A stretch of DNA of 64,000 bases, taken from assembly GCA_903813345.2 (NCBI GenBank), contig CAIIXF020000003.1:22336931-22400930 (forward strand). The letters run 5' to 3'. Origin of the DNA: Owenia fusiformis. Lineage: Eukaryota; Annelida; Polychaeta; Sabellida; Oweniidae. The notes beneath the pieces were generated by a model, which was given only the letters and a program-made list of their open reading frames with translations, made no database searches and was not told the origin of the DNA. Both the position numbers and the translations under genes were made by a program. This document shows positions 24,701 through 39,700 of the stretch, in pieces. Each line of letters opens with the position of its first letter. Position 1 is the stretch's first letter.

Positions 24701-27700
24701 CTATGCCTTAGCATTGCTGTTATCTAGATAAAATACTTGTGAGTGGGACAATCACCATCCTTCAAAGTTTGATGAAAATTGGTTCAATATATTTTCATTC
24801 ACAAGACAAGTTTAGTAAACTATTTCAATACTTTAAATATATTTTTGATCAAACCATTTAAATTCTGACATGTATGCATGAAATACATACATTTGAAATA
24901 TATTTCTTAAAGAGCAAGATAATTATTTTATGTAGTATTGAGATTATATTGTCATAGTTTTAAAGGGTTGCATTCGATTGAAACGGTTGCAAGAAATGCA
25001 ACCAAAATTGTCAAGCGTTTACAATGGTTACATATGATTGAAACATTTTCAATGAGTTTACAACCAAAATTGTAATGGTTGCATCGTAACGGTTGGCATG
25101 GTTGCATAAATGATCGGATCAATGATTGTACAATGATTGTGCAACGGTTTAAATTCGGACTTTCAAGGTTGAATTTTTTATAAGGGAAACCAGCAATAAT
25201 TTAAATGGTGCTCAATGAGCCATAAAGTTGATCAGTAATAAGATCTTTGGCAATCAATTTCACAAACACACATATTATCATTCTCCCAGTATATGCAAGT
25301 TAAAAAATATGTTTCCCGTAAGTTGAATTGTGGAATTCTGCAGAAGAAAATTTAAAAAAAAAACAATAAACAATTTTTTGCAAAAATATTGTGATAGTTC
25401 TTCATGCAATTACAGAAATACATGTACATATATTTAATACTATGAAAACCTTTTTACAAAAATATTAAGATGGTTCATCATGGACATGCAGCCATCTTGC
25501 AAAGATAGCATTGTAAGAATTTGAAATATATTTTTGGGTTGAAATTTTACCCAGAAATGTGCAATGGTAAGACAGATTACTCGTCATACTTCTTCTCAAT
25601 TCTGAGAATGTTTCAATTCTGCTAGATATTTTCTGGAAATGAATCCAAATTCTGAAACTCTACAGGCCAAGCCCAATTCCATCAGCATAGTGCAGAAGCT
25701 GAAACTGGGAGCTAGAGTGCATAACCGATACATAACAATATAGCATTTATACTCAAAGTTCACCAATCATTCCATGCTCCAAACTGTGATCATGCTTTTC
25801 CACACCATTCCTCTCTTCAACTTGAAAAACTACTTGGTTTCCAGGAATTTCTATTTGAGTTTTAAGATCTTACTACACTTAATAGGAAGTGATTGCAAGA
25901 TGGCCACTCCAAAGCAAGCTTTAACATTTTTACTTCTTTTTTTGACTTTCGATTTACTGGAGCTTTGGAGCAGCCATTTTGCATTATCCACTTCCTGCTT
26001 AGTGCCGGGGCTTGGTGTAGTTAGACCCAAAGAATGAACTCCATGCCCCTCCATTCAAATATTGGCTTGTTTTTCCATTTCACAGAATATAATGCATTTT
26101 CGTAACATTACTATCTTTGGCGGGAATGTACACTATAATTCACTATGCAAGCAGACAAACGTAGTTCTCACTTTGCAAACAGATGACAGTTCATGAACTG
26201 ATATGATGTGGAAATACAACCAACCCTGCACCTCTTTAGTCAAAGATCAGTATTTATTAAGTGATTAATGCCTCATTAATTAAAGTATACAGTATATCCA
26301 TAGAAGAAGTGAGTAGCTGAATCCATAATTATTTGGTATTACATGTACATTTGTACATGTTATCAGGGGCATCCCTTAGCTTTCCCTAACTGGTCCTACA
26401 AGCCTTATATGGATCCATCACATGACATTCAAAATGGCGGACAGAAGTAAGGAGGATTGGCTCCAAGGATAGAAACTCAATATTTTCCAACAATGGAAAC
26501 GTTGAAATGTCGTTATTTTCCTAATTTGTAACCAACTATAAATTCAAAATAAACAGTCCAAAAGATTGGAACCAATCATTTCTTGTGAGTTTTTGACCAA
26601 AATTCACGATTCAAACGTTGAAGTGCACAAAATAAGGGCTGTTTGAATTCCAATTTTGTAATCACGACATGCCCATATTTGGAAAAAATATTGATGTTGC
26701 ACTCTGGGAGCCAATCCTCCTTGGTGGTTCTCCCAATACCAACTCTGAACTTTGGGAAATCTCCCTCATATCTAGATACTTTTAGAAGGGAAACAACAAT
26801 GCAAATCAAACACCAGTGAAAGTCAAACTAACTAAGTTAAACACTTGGCCTGTTATCTAATTGTTGGTAGAATTAAAATAATTTAATGTTAACTATCCAG
26901 CCAGCCAATCAGTTTGGCCCATAAAGGAATTCACTTGTCTCTTTAGCCAGGACATAAATAACAATACAATATGTATGATTCTATTGCCAAATATAGAATA
27001 CAGTAAAACCTCAAACATGTCGAATCCAAACTCCTCTGGGACCAGCAAAAATAGTTCAATTTAGCAGGTGCTTATATTTCAATGTTTTAACTAACTGTAA
27101 CTGTTTCATTGTGCATCAGTGGAAGAGAAAAAGTGTTCACATTGAGAGGTCTTTTCGGATTCGAGAAGTGTTCTTGGTTTAACTGTACAAATGATGTAGA
27201 ACAATTTCAAACAAAACTCCAGAGAAAACATTTTCCAGAAATGACATTTTCCTGTTATTGTTAATGCAGCGGCAGAATTGGCATAACTCACAAATTACTG
27301 TAATCACATTGAATGCTGAAATATGAGCTCACATAAATGTCTTCTGAAATAGTAAAGATGATAATGACATGAAGCGTATCACGCCACAATAAGCTTTGGA
27401 TTTGTTAGTAGATGAATTGCGGGCTCATGCAGTCACTCCACCTATACCCAGAATACACCTACCAATCCTGTTGCGCATACCCATATTTGGACACCAGCTG
27501 ATGTCGAGACGGCCTGAAATATATGTGTCCAAATATAGATAGACAATTGATCTGTAAACTTGAGCATGGGTGAATTGGAATACTCTTCAACACATAACAA
27601 TAGACATTGATAATTATGAAAAATCTAAGCGAATGCTGAAAAAATTCCTTCATTACATATGTTTTAGAATATTTTATATTGTATTGCAATGGAGTTTTTT

Positions 27701-30700
27701 GCAGCCATTTCATGACACTTACAATGGCATACACTGTGAAAGAGATTAAAACGAGGTCTTATTGATAATACAATGCCATATAATATGTGGTCTTATTGAT
27801 AATACAATGCCATATAGTAATCCTTACACTACCACATAATGGCAAAAATCATATGGCATTAAGTGCAATAAAATGTCATATGATTATAATGCTGTATAAC
27901 TTATATTATAATGCCATATGATGGTGCTTACAATGGCATATCATGGCACCGAATGGCATGCACTGTAAGTGATATTATAATGCCAAATGATATTATAATC
28001 TGTACGTGATATCATGATCCCAAGTGATACTATAATCTGCAAGTGATATTATGATCCCAAGTGATATTATAATCTGCAAGTGATGCCACATAATAGTGCC
28101 ATATAGTTAAGTTTACGATGTTATATAATTTAAATCATGCAATAATACGTTTGACAAATGCATCATTTGGCAATAACATTTCGCAATATTAATCCCCACG
28201 CTGTAATGTTTTCTGCATCTCCTGTGAAATATCTGAACTGGAGAACCATTTAGCAGGCCTAAATCGATTGTTTGCCTCTGAAATTATGTTATGATTGCTT
28301 GAATGAGCGAACAATTCAATTCTAATCTGCCACACATTTCCCCTCCTTCCTCTTATACACCAATGTAAATACACTTCGAATTCAACAAAAGGTAGGTTAA
28401 AAATGTGCCTTGCCACTGTGAATACCACCCCCCTCCCCCGCCCTTTCCCTTATTTTTTCTCTCTGTAACACAGCCTTGGGGAAACAGGGGTGTGTGGATA
28501 ATAAAATATAAGAAAATTTGAGAATTAAAATCATACAGAGAAAATATTAATACATGTACTGGAAAGAGATTTGATATATTGTGATGCAAATTGCAATATA
28601 ATTCATATCAATTATGAAAAATTGCGGTTTGAATTGCTCCGGCAATGCTATACCGAGAAACATCCACAGGCAGCAACTGTATAATAATACACTTTATCAT
28701 AATATGCTCTACAATGATGAAGTGTATCATAATTAACCATTTCAATATACTGTCAAAGACAACTCTCCCGTTGTTAGGCTACCATACTATTCTGATTTAT
28801 CGAGAGTGGCTGTTTCAAATGCCTCCACATATAACAACACCTGCCTTTTCTTACAGACATCAAACTATTTGAATGCTGACTGACAGATGCTGAATGCGAA
28901 ATGCCTAACTCTCTTGTTGTTAGGCTACCATACTATTTTGATTTATCGAGAGTGCCTGTTTCAAATGCCTCCAGATACAACAAGGCATTAACATGCAAAA
29001 TGCCACCACCTGCCATTTGTTATAGATACCAAACTCTGAAGGCTTACCACCGGATACTGAATGCCAAATGCCGAACACTGTCCACAAAAAAAGTTGACTG
29101 TAACAATATGTCAGCACATGTGGTGGTGACATTATAGAGGTTATACATGACATCACATACATTTCATGGTTAGAAGGGAAAGATATGAATTTCTTTCTGA
29201 AGGATAATTTAATGGGGAATAAGGACGATTTGCTGATGGATTTTAATATAGGATTTTGAAATATCAATTTTATTTGAATATATTTTCCTGGGAAATGCCA
29301 TATTCATGGAATAATGAATAATGTCATGTTTTATACATAGTCATAATTACTCGGGGATATCGCAATACATTTAACACTGCTGTATAATATTCAGCCCTTC
29401 CTTAAGAGCTTTTAAGGACAATCTGCGGAAATCTTTACAATGGGGAAGTGCTCTTAAAAGTAAGAGACCTTACATCACCAAGTAAACCCAGGAGACCTAA
29501 ATGACTCCATTAATATGGGACTCATTAAACACCCAAAATGGGACCACTTCAGAACGGGGTTTTGCATACACTGGTTTAAAGCAGAATCAGATCTACATAG
29601 GGGGTGACAAAATTGCAGGCAACAAGTACATTGACAGGAGTTTCGCTAGAATTTCTCACAACAGGCTAAATAAATGAAAACAACAGGCAAAATTAATGAA
29701 AATCTTTTAACACATAAAAGTTTAAAAGTCCCTAAAAGCAATCAGGCGATTTTGTGAAAACAACTGGTGAAAATCGCCTGTTGCCTGCTGCTAATGAAAC
29801 CCCTGATTGACCAATCTATTCCTTACAAGCTCATATATAATATCTCCCAAAAGATCTGTGATGTGTTTTAAATTGGTGAAGTTATTAAGGGGTCAAAGTG
29901 CAAAAATGGGGGTATAATTCTCCCACAAATAAAATAAAGGTTATTGTAAAAATCTAAAATTGAAACAATCGTAGTTTAGCTTGCTCGCTAAATCTGATTC
30001 TCCCTTTAACTGCACTTCATGAATAACGATTTCACCTCTATCGCGAGCTGTTTCACTTATTTATTATCAATGTTGCTTGTAAATTACCGAGTACAATAAT
30101 GACGAGAAAAAGTAGTTTCCCTCGCTACTGCACTTATTTATCGTCAATGTTGCCTTTAAATTATGGAGCACAATATTTCAATGCCTCAATGAGAGCTATC
30201 CCAGTTATTTAGCCATGTGTAATGACTATCTATCATCCGTAGTCAAATACAATAAATAAATGACGTGTAGCCTATAGGGTATACGATATCATTAGACACT
30301 AGATTAAAAATAATGTAGCGATAACTTGTGTACAGCGTTTCTTAATCGCAGATCAATAGCAAATTCCAAACAGAAACGTAGATACTCATAATTTTCTTTT
30401 TGTATTATTGTATTTTCATTGATTTTTTTACCAAGTCATCTGGAAAAAAATTCCCTTTTTCATATTGGATTATAATGGCACATCTCCTCTTTACATTACT
30501 CCACTATATAGATTGTCTTATGTATGTACAAATTATAAAGAAGTTATTTAATGGGAGGTTTTTGATACAGGGTATATCTGAGGGAAATACAATATATCAA
30601 TCCAAGGGACAGTAAGGACAGAGGGTTGATGTATTGTATTTACCGAGGAATATACCCTGTATCAAAAATCGAGCATTTAATAAAGTACTGATTTATTCTA

Positions 30701-33700
30701 TACTTAGTAGATTATGAAGGTTTATAGTTAAATCTCCTGGCTCAGTATCTACTCTCTGAATTTGTGATGTCTTAGATCTGATGTCACCCCCTCACTTCAA
30801 ATATCAATTACACACAGCCAATATAATTCGGCGCCGATTCAGCATCGAAAAAATTCAGCGCTGTTCCGACACCGTTCCGGCACTGAAACCTTTCGACACC
30901 AAAATTTGGCACCGGACTAGTCAGTCTATTTGGTGCCGAAACGGCGTTGAAAATAAGATTGCATTTTGGGAGTGTATTCCTGCATGTTATTTACCTATAA
31001 CACTTCTAAGTATGGAATAAAGTCACATTACACAATAGAGGCCCTATTGCGCCCTACATGTGCAAGTTTCGCTTTTTTAAATATAAATATAGCTATGTTT
31101 TACTGAATTCACAAACAAAATTATCTTGGGAGACATTATAATTTTATGTTCAGTTTTGTGATATCAAATTATAGGTAAAACACATTGTAATATCTGTGTG
31201 GGTGAGAAGTTAGATCGTAAGTGTAATTATCTGAAATAAGAGTCGTACTTTTTCATTCCCTTCTAAACAATCATTTGTTGGAATTTCTTTACATTTAATA
31301 TGCCTTTATTCTTAAATATTCTAAGTCTGAACTAATTTCGTTCAGACACTTTCAGAAATTTAAAAATACTATGCAAGGAGAATATAATTAAATTGTCAAT
31401 GAAGAGACTCAAAGGATTTAAAAATTTCCTGCCATTTATCTTAGAAACTGGCATTGTTTTCTGCAATTAAAACTCCTCTCTGTTTTTTGAAGACTAAAGT
31501 ATCAATACCATATAATAATACTGCTATAAATTGTTCTCTAAAGGGAAAAATGTAATAAAAAATAAGGCCATAGTTACAGGCTTAAACAACACAATGTATA
31601 TTAAGATAACTGAATCATTGTGTTAAAAACTGAGATAGATAAACTTGATAAGTATAAATGAATAACATCTTTTGAACAGATAGAAAATATATTATTAAAT
31701 TGTTTCATAGAATGAAGAAGACAATTTGCCCATGCACAGAAGTGCTTATTTCCCATACAGCTAGAGTTAAGGAATAAAATAAAAATTGTGAATTCATGAA
31801 TTTTATAATAAAAGACGATTTATGCCATATTTCCTTGACAATTGACATTTTTCTCGGCATATTGAAACCAAGTTTGAGTAGGATTGATTGAAAGATAATG
31901 AATTTACAGCGAGCGATAAGGTAATGAGTCCTGATTGAGGATCATCAATATTATCACACTTTTTCAAAGTGCTACATTGCCGTTGGCTTTCACTGCTGGT
32001 GAGTATTTCTGTCTATGTGGGCAGGTAGGTGGGTGGGTGTTTGGGTGGGTGGGTGCAACATTAATCTTGTCATCAAAATCACAGAAAACAGCTTGGCAGT
32101 TCAACTTGAAAATTTTACTTTCTTTTATTTATTTTAAAATCCAAGCCCATTAGGCTTAATCATCATACAAAATACCTTTTTTGGAAGTTAACCGAAAACC
32201 AAGGTCAATTGTGACATCAAATGTTAAAATATCATCGAGACAAGGAAATTGAACCTGAAGGTCAATTTTGACATCAAATGTTAAATACACAAGTGTGTTT
32301 CAAGTCTTGCTCAGAGCTAGGATCTGATTTGAATATTGCATGAATTTCCCAATAGTTATATACAAAGGATGTAGCTCTAGGAATATATTGATTCTAACTG
32401 TGGCAATCGCATTATTTTTTAGTTCTTTGCATCGAAACTTTTTCAAAATATCAAAACCATCTTCCTGCATGTGTTGATTTTCCGAGAAAGGACCAACAAA
32501 AATAACATAGTAAGGACATTGATGTATTGGATTTACTGGAAAAGGAAATTGATCATCAATTCCAAGGAAAAGTGAAAAGACAATTTGACGTGAATTAATG
32601 GCATCACAAAACTCAGCACTTCTCTCGGGGGATATTGTACAATCTATAACCAAAGGTCTTGAATACATTCTATAATATTTACTTAGAAATGCTTTAAGAG
32701 GAAAATGGAATTTATTCTAAAACCATACATCATTGATAATAATTCAAATGCCAAGCATTCAATGCGAAATCTACATCAACGTATCTAATTATTTCCACTA
32801 ATCTGCTTGTACTTGAACCACTGAGTTCAATGACCGGATGATTCTACTTTATATACCTTAATTAGTCAGATAATGATTTTACCTGGAATACCTTAATTAG
32901 TCAAATTACCAATTCTACTCGACTAAATGATGATTAAATGTTGCAAAATGTCACCACCTGTCATTTGTTGCAAACACTGACTGTCGAATGCCAAAATCCA
33001 AACACCAACTACTGCCCACTGAATGCCAAATGCAATCCACTAAACGCCAAAACACCATCCGCGAAAAAGTTGGAGACTATGACAATATGTCACAACTTGT
33101 GGTGGTAATGTTCATCTGCACCATTTCTCTTGATTTGTAGTCTGTATTATTTTTTGTGGCATTTCTCAATAATTCCAAGTCCTGACCCCATGCCTGTTTA
33201 CTATACTCATTTTACACAGTTAAACAAACGAAGATTGACTGATACCTAAGCAAAACAGAGATAAAGTAAAATTAATTACTAGATAAATCAAAATAGAATC
33301 CATGAATAAAGAAATATACATAACTATACCTTAGTGTTTTAAGGATTCCTGATATTGCAACCATGTAGCTTTACCTGTTTCTATAATGCATTAAGTAATC
33401 TCTAAAACACTGGGTACTGCACATAAACAAGGCATTAAAAGTCTGTGTCAGTAATTCTGATCCTATATGACCAAAAAATGACTTTTACTCATAATGATCT
33501 GAAACTTGCACAGCAGGCCTGACGCCAGCTTTTGCCAAGGGGGTGTTCACTTTTCAAAAAAATCCAGGGAAATTCACATTTGACAAATCTGTAATGTCCC
33601 ATTGCAAAATTTGTAAAATCAGAAGCGTTATGCCTTATTTTACTTATTTTCGTGGAGTGCCGCATGGGAAATAGCCATAGAAGAAATAGAATGAGAATTT

Positions 33701-36700
33701 TACTTTCATAACCTGCTGTGTATAATCAGCATTATAGTAGAACTTACCACTATTCACACTTTCCAACTTATCTTTTTATTCACTTCTAAAGAGTTATTTT
33801 TTCAAAGGTTCGATAATTACAGAAATATCTATTGATGGTGCATATTGCAGATCATTATTATGAACTCAGTTCAAACATAATACATTTGGAAACGTAACAC
33901 CTTTTATCAAAGGGAAATTGGTAATCTCTGAACAGAACACACTATTCTTTGATAAACATGAAGCTCTTTAATGTTCAAATAACAACTGATGATTATTAAA
34001 TATAACAAAGCTGTATTCTTGAATTGATTAAGTCCTGATTCCCCCCCTCCCCGCCCAGTGGATTAAAACCCTTTCAAATGGTACATAAAAAGTGTGAAAA
34101 GCCAGAAGCCAATTTCTATGAGCCAATATGAATGCACTTAAAAATGACATCATATTTATTGTTTAAAATATTATTTCAACCATTTTTAAAAAATGCCTTC
34201 ATCAAAATTCACTCATCAGAATTAAGCTTCTGTTTATCAAAACTATTTTGCAAGTATGGATTTTCAAGATTCCCTAAGATTTGAATAGATATTTACATTG
34301 AGACTTTTATTTCAAATTCCTGTTATTTTGTACTCCAATAAACTATTGTACTTTTTTATTTTGATTAACAGCTCTCCTGCAACAACATTTTGTGTTACCA
34401 GAATTTAGTCTAAATGACAAAAGTTCAACAAGGCATTAGCATGCAAAATGTCACTACCTGCCATTTGTTACAGACACTGACCATCAAACACCAACGACAA
34501 AACATTAACCATCGAATGCTGAACACCATCCACAAAAAAGTTAGAGACTATAAGTCTGTAATAATATGTCACTAATTATGGTGGTGACATAAAAATGCAA
34601 AATTAGATCCTCTTAAATGGACTGTAAGAAGTACAAATGCAACGCTGAACAACAAAATGGCTGAAATAGAGTTCCCTAAACCATATGTGACAATTTTGTA
34701 AACAATAGTATATTCAATCCATAGAAAATAGTCTATTAGTGAATTCATTCACAAATTCTCACATAAGAGGCAAGAATAAATGCCATGGTTACTAAATTCT
34801 ACAAAATAAAACAAAAAAGACTGAAAATAAAAATCAGGAGACACTGAAAAATATAATCAGTAGGTACTGAAAAAAATAAATAACAATGCACCATTGAGTA
34901 CATGACACCATTGCTATGGGGAAAAAGTGTTACCATGGTAACCTTGTGTCGCATGGCTCATCATCTATCTCATCTTGGAGAAGAGAACTGATATTCCCAG
35001 GGTGTCGCTGTTGGGTGCTATAATTAGGAAAAATTTCTGTTAATGTTTTTGCTTAATTAATTCTAAAGAACGACTTCTCATTTTAGAACTGACTTTAGGG
35101 AGAAATCAAACCATAGGTACTCCATCTCCTATGTTACAGCCTATCAAACATTATTTGCATTATGAGTAGAATTAGGAAAATTAACTTTTGAAGTATTTCA
35201 TTCTTCGAGTTACAACATCCTATGAGACAACATTGAAGTATCTATTAGTCTACTTTTAACTAATTATTAATGTATCCTGCGTTTTTTATTTTTGGTTTTC
35301 ATGCATTCAAACATGTGAAATAAAATTTTAGATCATGAAATTAAACAGCTCAAAATGTTATCAGATTTGGGCAATTCCATGAAAGTTCAAAGCACCATTT
35401 CAAAAGCAGGCTGCATGAATACTGTAGCTCCTGCACCAAATTTCCTATAATACTCACCGTGGAGACAAAGCAAGCGGTTCCAACTTTGGTTTATTATCTG
35501 AGGGCGAAGCTGATTTCTGACGAGGGGAATTGTGACGGGGTGAGGACTGTTCGTGCTTCTGTTGTTTACGGAGGGTCTGCTCAGCAAGGAGGTAGTATGT
35601 TGCAGTGATATTGTCATATTTATCTTTCTCTATTGAACTGAAAAACACAATTAATATTTAAGGTTGGGTGCACTTTGATGAAATTTCATGACTATGTGCT
35701 ATTAAACATAACTCATTCCACACATCATATACATCTTTCATTCTTGCACAAAATATGCAATAGTGTACCTAGACTATCAACTGAGGTTTAATAATTCTTC
35801 ACTCTGGCCTTAAGAGATGTACTGTTCAGTTATGAGATGATGTCATATTTATATTTTTCAAATGATGAGTACAGGGTGTACCAAAAAATGTACTGAGACG
35901 AACATGGACTAACTCTGAAAGTGATGAAGGAATATTCTTGGAATTTGGGCATCTAACAGATAATTTATCTATCATAAACACCTGAAAGGCTTCTTTCTGT
36001 TTAATTTGAGTACAAATTTTTGGGGACACCTGGTACATGTTCTGGTGAAGTGCAGAGATAGTTTAAAATCAAAATATTATGACTAAATGCAGAAATGACA
36101 TATCCCCAAGTTTTTGTTCAACCATTTGTGAAATCGCAGAACTACCTTCAAAGATTTTGACAAAATGGAAGGCAATGAGATATATAATAAATCAAAAGAT
36201 CAAAGATATTCGTTCACATATACTAGTCCTGTACTCACTTTAAAATATCTTCTTTGGAGGCTATATTCCTCTCTACCATTTTTTGCACAATAGCCTTGTG
36301 GGATTCTTCATTGATTTGTTGCCGGGAGATTAATGGTTGTATGACAACAGGACTAGCGTCCCCCATCATCAGCCAGGGGTCTGAAATAATCTCATCCAGT
36401 TTGGCTCTGTCCTCGGGCTCTCGACGCAACATCTTGTCAATTAAACTGTAAATATAAGAAATGTTTAAGATATAATTATACCTTATTGTTCCTAACTTCC
36501 AGCTCAGGTATTGTTTCATTCACAATTAAGAAAGGAAATATATACAAGGTATTAACATACAAAATGTTATCACCTGCCATTTGTTATAGAAACCAAATGC
36601 CAAACACAAACCATCAAACACTAACTGCCAAACAACAGCCACAAAAAAGCTGGAGACTATAACAATATGGTACCATTTGTGGTGGTGACACATAATAAAT

Positions 36701-39700
36701 GGTAATAAAAAAAATATCATGATAGATACGGGGTTGAAGACACATCTGCCATCTGGTGGATGTAATAAAATGCAACTGGGACGAGTGATAAAAGATGGCA
36801 CTAAAATCAGAAAACTAAGAAACAAGAATATCTTTGAAATCTCCTTTCTCTCTGAACAATAAAGATCACTTTATGTAAATACAATTTTCCTCTGATATGT
36901 TAAACATGGTACTAATTTCACATCTGGTCAATTAAATATTGTAATGTTATTGCACTTTTTCAGAAGACAAATATATTTTGGCTTGTTATTTAATCCAGCG
37001 TGAAATTTTTACACAATCCGTCCAATGACAAATTAGTCTAGGTAACATTAAACTTGGATACACAATAGGTTTATAATGTAAATTTACCTAAATAGACCAG
37101 GCGTAACATTTACATATAAGTTGTCCCTGAGGGGGAGGAAATCTACTACCATCCATTATATTAAAAGCAAAGTTCATATATCAATTACATTAAGCTAACG
37201 TATATAATGGTTCATTCTATTTAGAATGCCTCCAAGAATAAAAATCTAAACATCAAACACAAGATCAATTTCTGTTGGTAGTTTTAGGCTCGTTAAATTC
37301 TGTGTTCAATAATTGTTGTATTAAGTGGAGAAACTCTGAATACAAAGCAGATTTCTGTTCTTATGTTTAAATGGCTTTTCTTTTCTTTCATCTAATTGCA
37401 TTTCATGTATAGGGTTATACAGTTAAAAGGGGTTGACAATACACTGACAAACAACATTGGGCTCATAGAGTTTTCAAACATTGCCTAATCTTCTGCCACA
37501 TAATATAAAGGGGCTCCTCAAGGGGTATGTGATAAGGCAACCTGGCCCTTAAAAATGTGACTTTGGGGTATTTAAAAACAAACAAATGCAACAGATATAG
37601 CCTTTCATGTGACAATTTTGAACAAAAATCTGAGTGACAAAAATAGAAAATTTGTTTTGAATGTGAATATATGCAAGTAAATGTGTCTTATTCAAACCAG
37701 TAATCAAAAATGGAACATAACAAGCCATTTGTTCCATTAAATTGTTTGACTGACTAAAAAGGAATAAAACTGACAAAATGTGAGAAGTAAATTTTTAATT
37801 TAACGAATGACAATTTTGAAAATTTAAAAGTGACTAAAGTGACCTCCCTCCCCCCTCTTGGGGAGCCCTTATAAGCTCAGGTCTAAGCATTGACAACCTT
37901 TTAGTACTTCATTTTCTTGGGGTGATATTGAATGTTTTTAGAATGAGAATAGAATAAGCTATTCAAAATATACTTTTCCAAGGGTAATATCAGAAAGATT
38001 AGACAATAATTTTGTTCTGTATCAGCCCATCCTCCGATCACAGGGCTTCAAAATCCAGAATATATTCTTTCTTTTTACCCCCTGCGATAGGCAGTTAGCC
38101 TTTCCCCGATTAAGAGCTCGCAATCTGATTGGCTGTCGCAATACTGCGACAGAAATCATGTATAAGTCATTGCGCATAATAAGATCACATGATTCAGCTT
38201 AATCGGGCGCTTCCAAATTGGTTATTGCAGGGGGAAGAAGGAGATACGGATTCTGGATACCTGCTAAGGAGGATGGTATCAGCCCTACCACATGTATTTC
38301 CATACAGCCACCTCCTGGTAATTGCACAATATGTGGTGGTAAAGCTGTTGGCGCCTGACTATGCAATTCAAATAAAGAATACTTAATTGGAAGCTGAATC
38401 AGATATACATCCGTAAGATTCATTGAAAACTGACATGACAATAAAGATTCCTAACACATGAATCATAATACAATTATTAAAAGCTTAACATTTCAACATG
38501 ATTTTCTTACCTTCGACAAGTCGGTGACATCGTCTCTGGTATTCTATATTTACAGTCCATAATCATAGTTAATGTTTCACTGTCATTGGCCTCTTGGAAT
38601 GGCGCTTCTCCTACGACCAGCATATAGAGAAGTACCCCAAGACTCCATACATCTGCAATAGAGAGATGATATTATAATTAAGTTAATGTTTCAATAGAAC
38701 AATAATGTCATTTCGAAGGGCAATATAGTGATAATATAGTAATATTGGACCACCGTCAATGCCCAGGGCTGAAATAACAAGAAAATCTTACGCAATGAAT
38801 TATATCTAATTTCTCGGGGAAAATTGCCAGACGTTAACGCATTATTGGCCCACCACTATGGCCCGCCACTATGACGTCACATATTACTCAGGTTGATACA
38901 GTAAAACAAATGCCTCCTAAACTAGCACTAATACCCCTAGAACTGGCCTGGCAAGGTGGTTATAATTTATCATTATCATCAGCCTTCTATAAGGTGCTCC
39001 TCCTATGACCTGAATATAGAGAAGTACCCCAAGACCCATACATCTTCACTACAAAGATGATATTGTGAATTAAGTTAATGTTTCAATATATCATATCTTT
39101 ATAATTACCCAAATGCGAGTTGGTAGTTACCAGTTTCACCACCAGGTGGCTGATTCGGGTCAATTAACATGGCAGGTATATAAGAAAGTTCCCTTAAACT
39201 TGAATATTATCAATTTAAGTGGCTCAATTTTCATGTAACCCTTATGTGTCTGATTCTTATACTAATGAAAATATGTCCAGCAAAGCAAAATATTATCTGT
39301 CTACTAAAAGAAAAGATATTTCATTTTTTGTGATTTTATAGCATGGGATCTATGGGGAATCTCCCCGAGCTAGAAGTCACATTTTCAAAGAAAATTAATT
39401 TTTCAAAGTTGATAAACACTTTTTAAAACCACATTTCTAGATGTAATTTTACATGTAGATTTCAAATATGATATTACTTTGACTGAATTTTTAATGACAT
39501 AAATCAAGATTATTTCTACTCGCATCTGGGTTATTGAGTCAATGTTTCAATGTCATAAGCCTTTCAGAATAGTGCCCCTAAATCCATACATCTTCACTAC
39601 AGAGATGATATTGTGAATTAAGTTAATGTTTCAATATAACATATCATTGTAATTGAGTCTGTTTCATTGTCATAAGCCTTTTAGAATAGTACCCCTCCTA

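Larger units (their letters stand above)
21752..34942. other. SNRK intron 5 (13.2 kb)
   Basis: Apart from the elements listed separately and one possible ORF at 32300-32668, it is AT-rich non-coding sequence with no exon I could support. Around 30825-30960 there is a patch of GGCACCG/CGGTGCC-type short palindromic words that may be another repeat fragment. Confidence 0.7.

Noticed and set aside
25774-26037. 87-codon plus-strand frame and its minus-strand partner
   Set aside because: It spans the palindrome at 25885-25996, which gives mirrored open frames on both strands.
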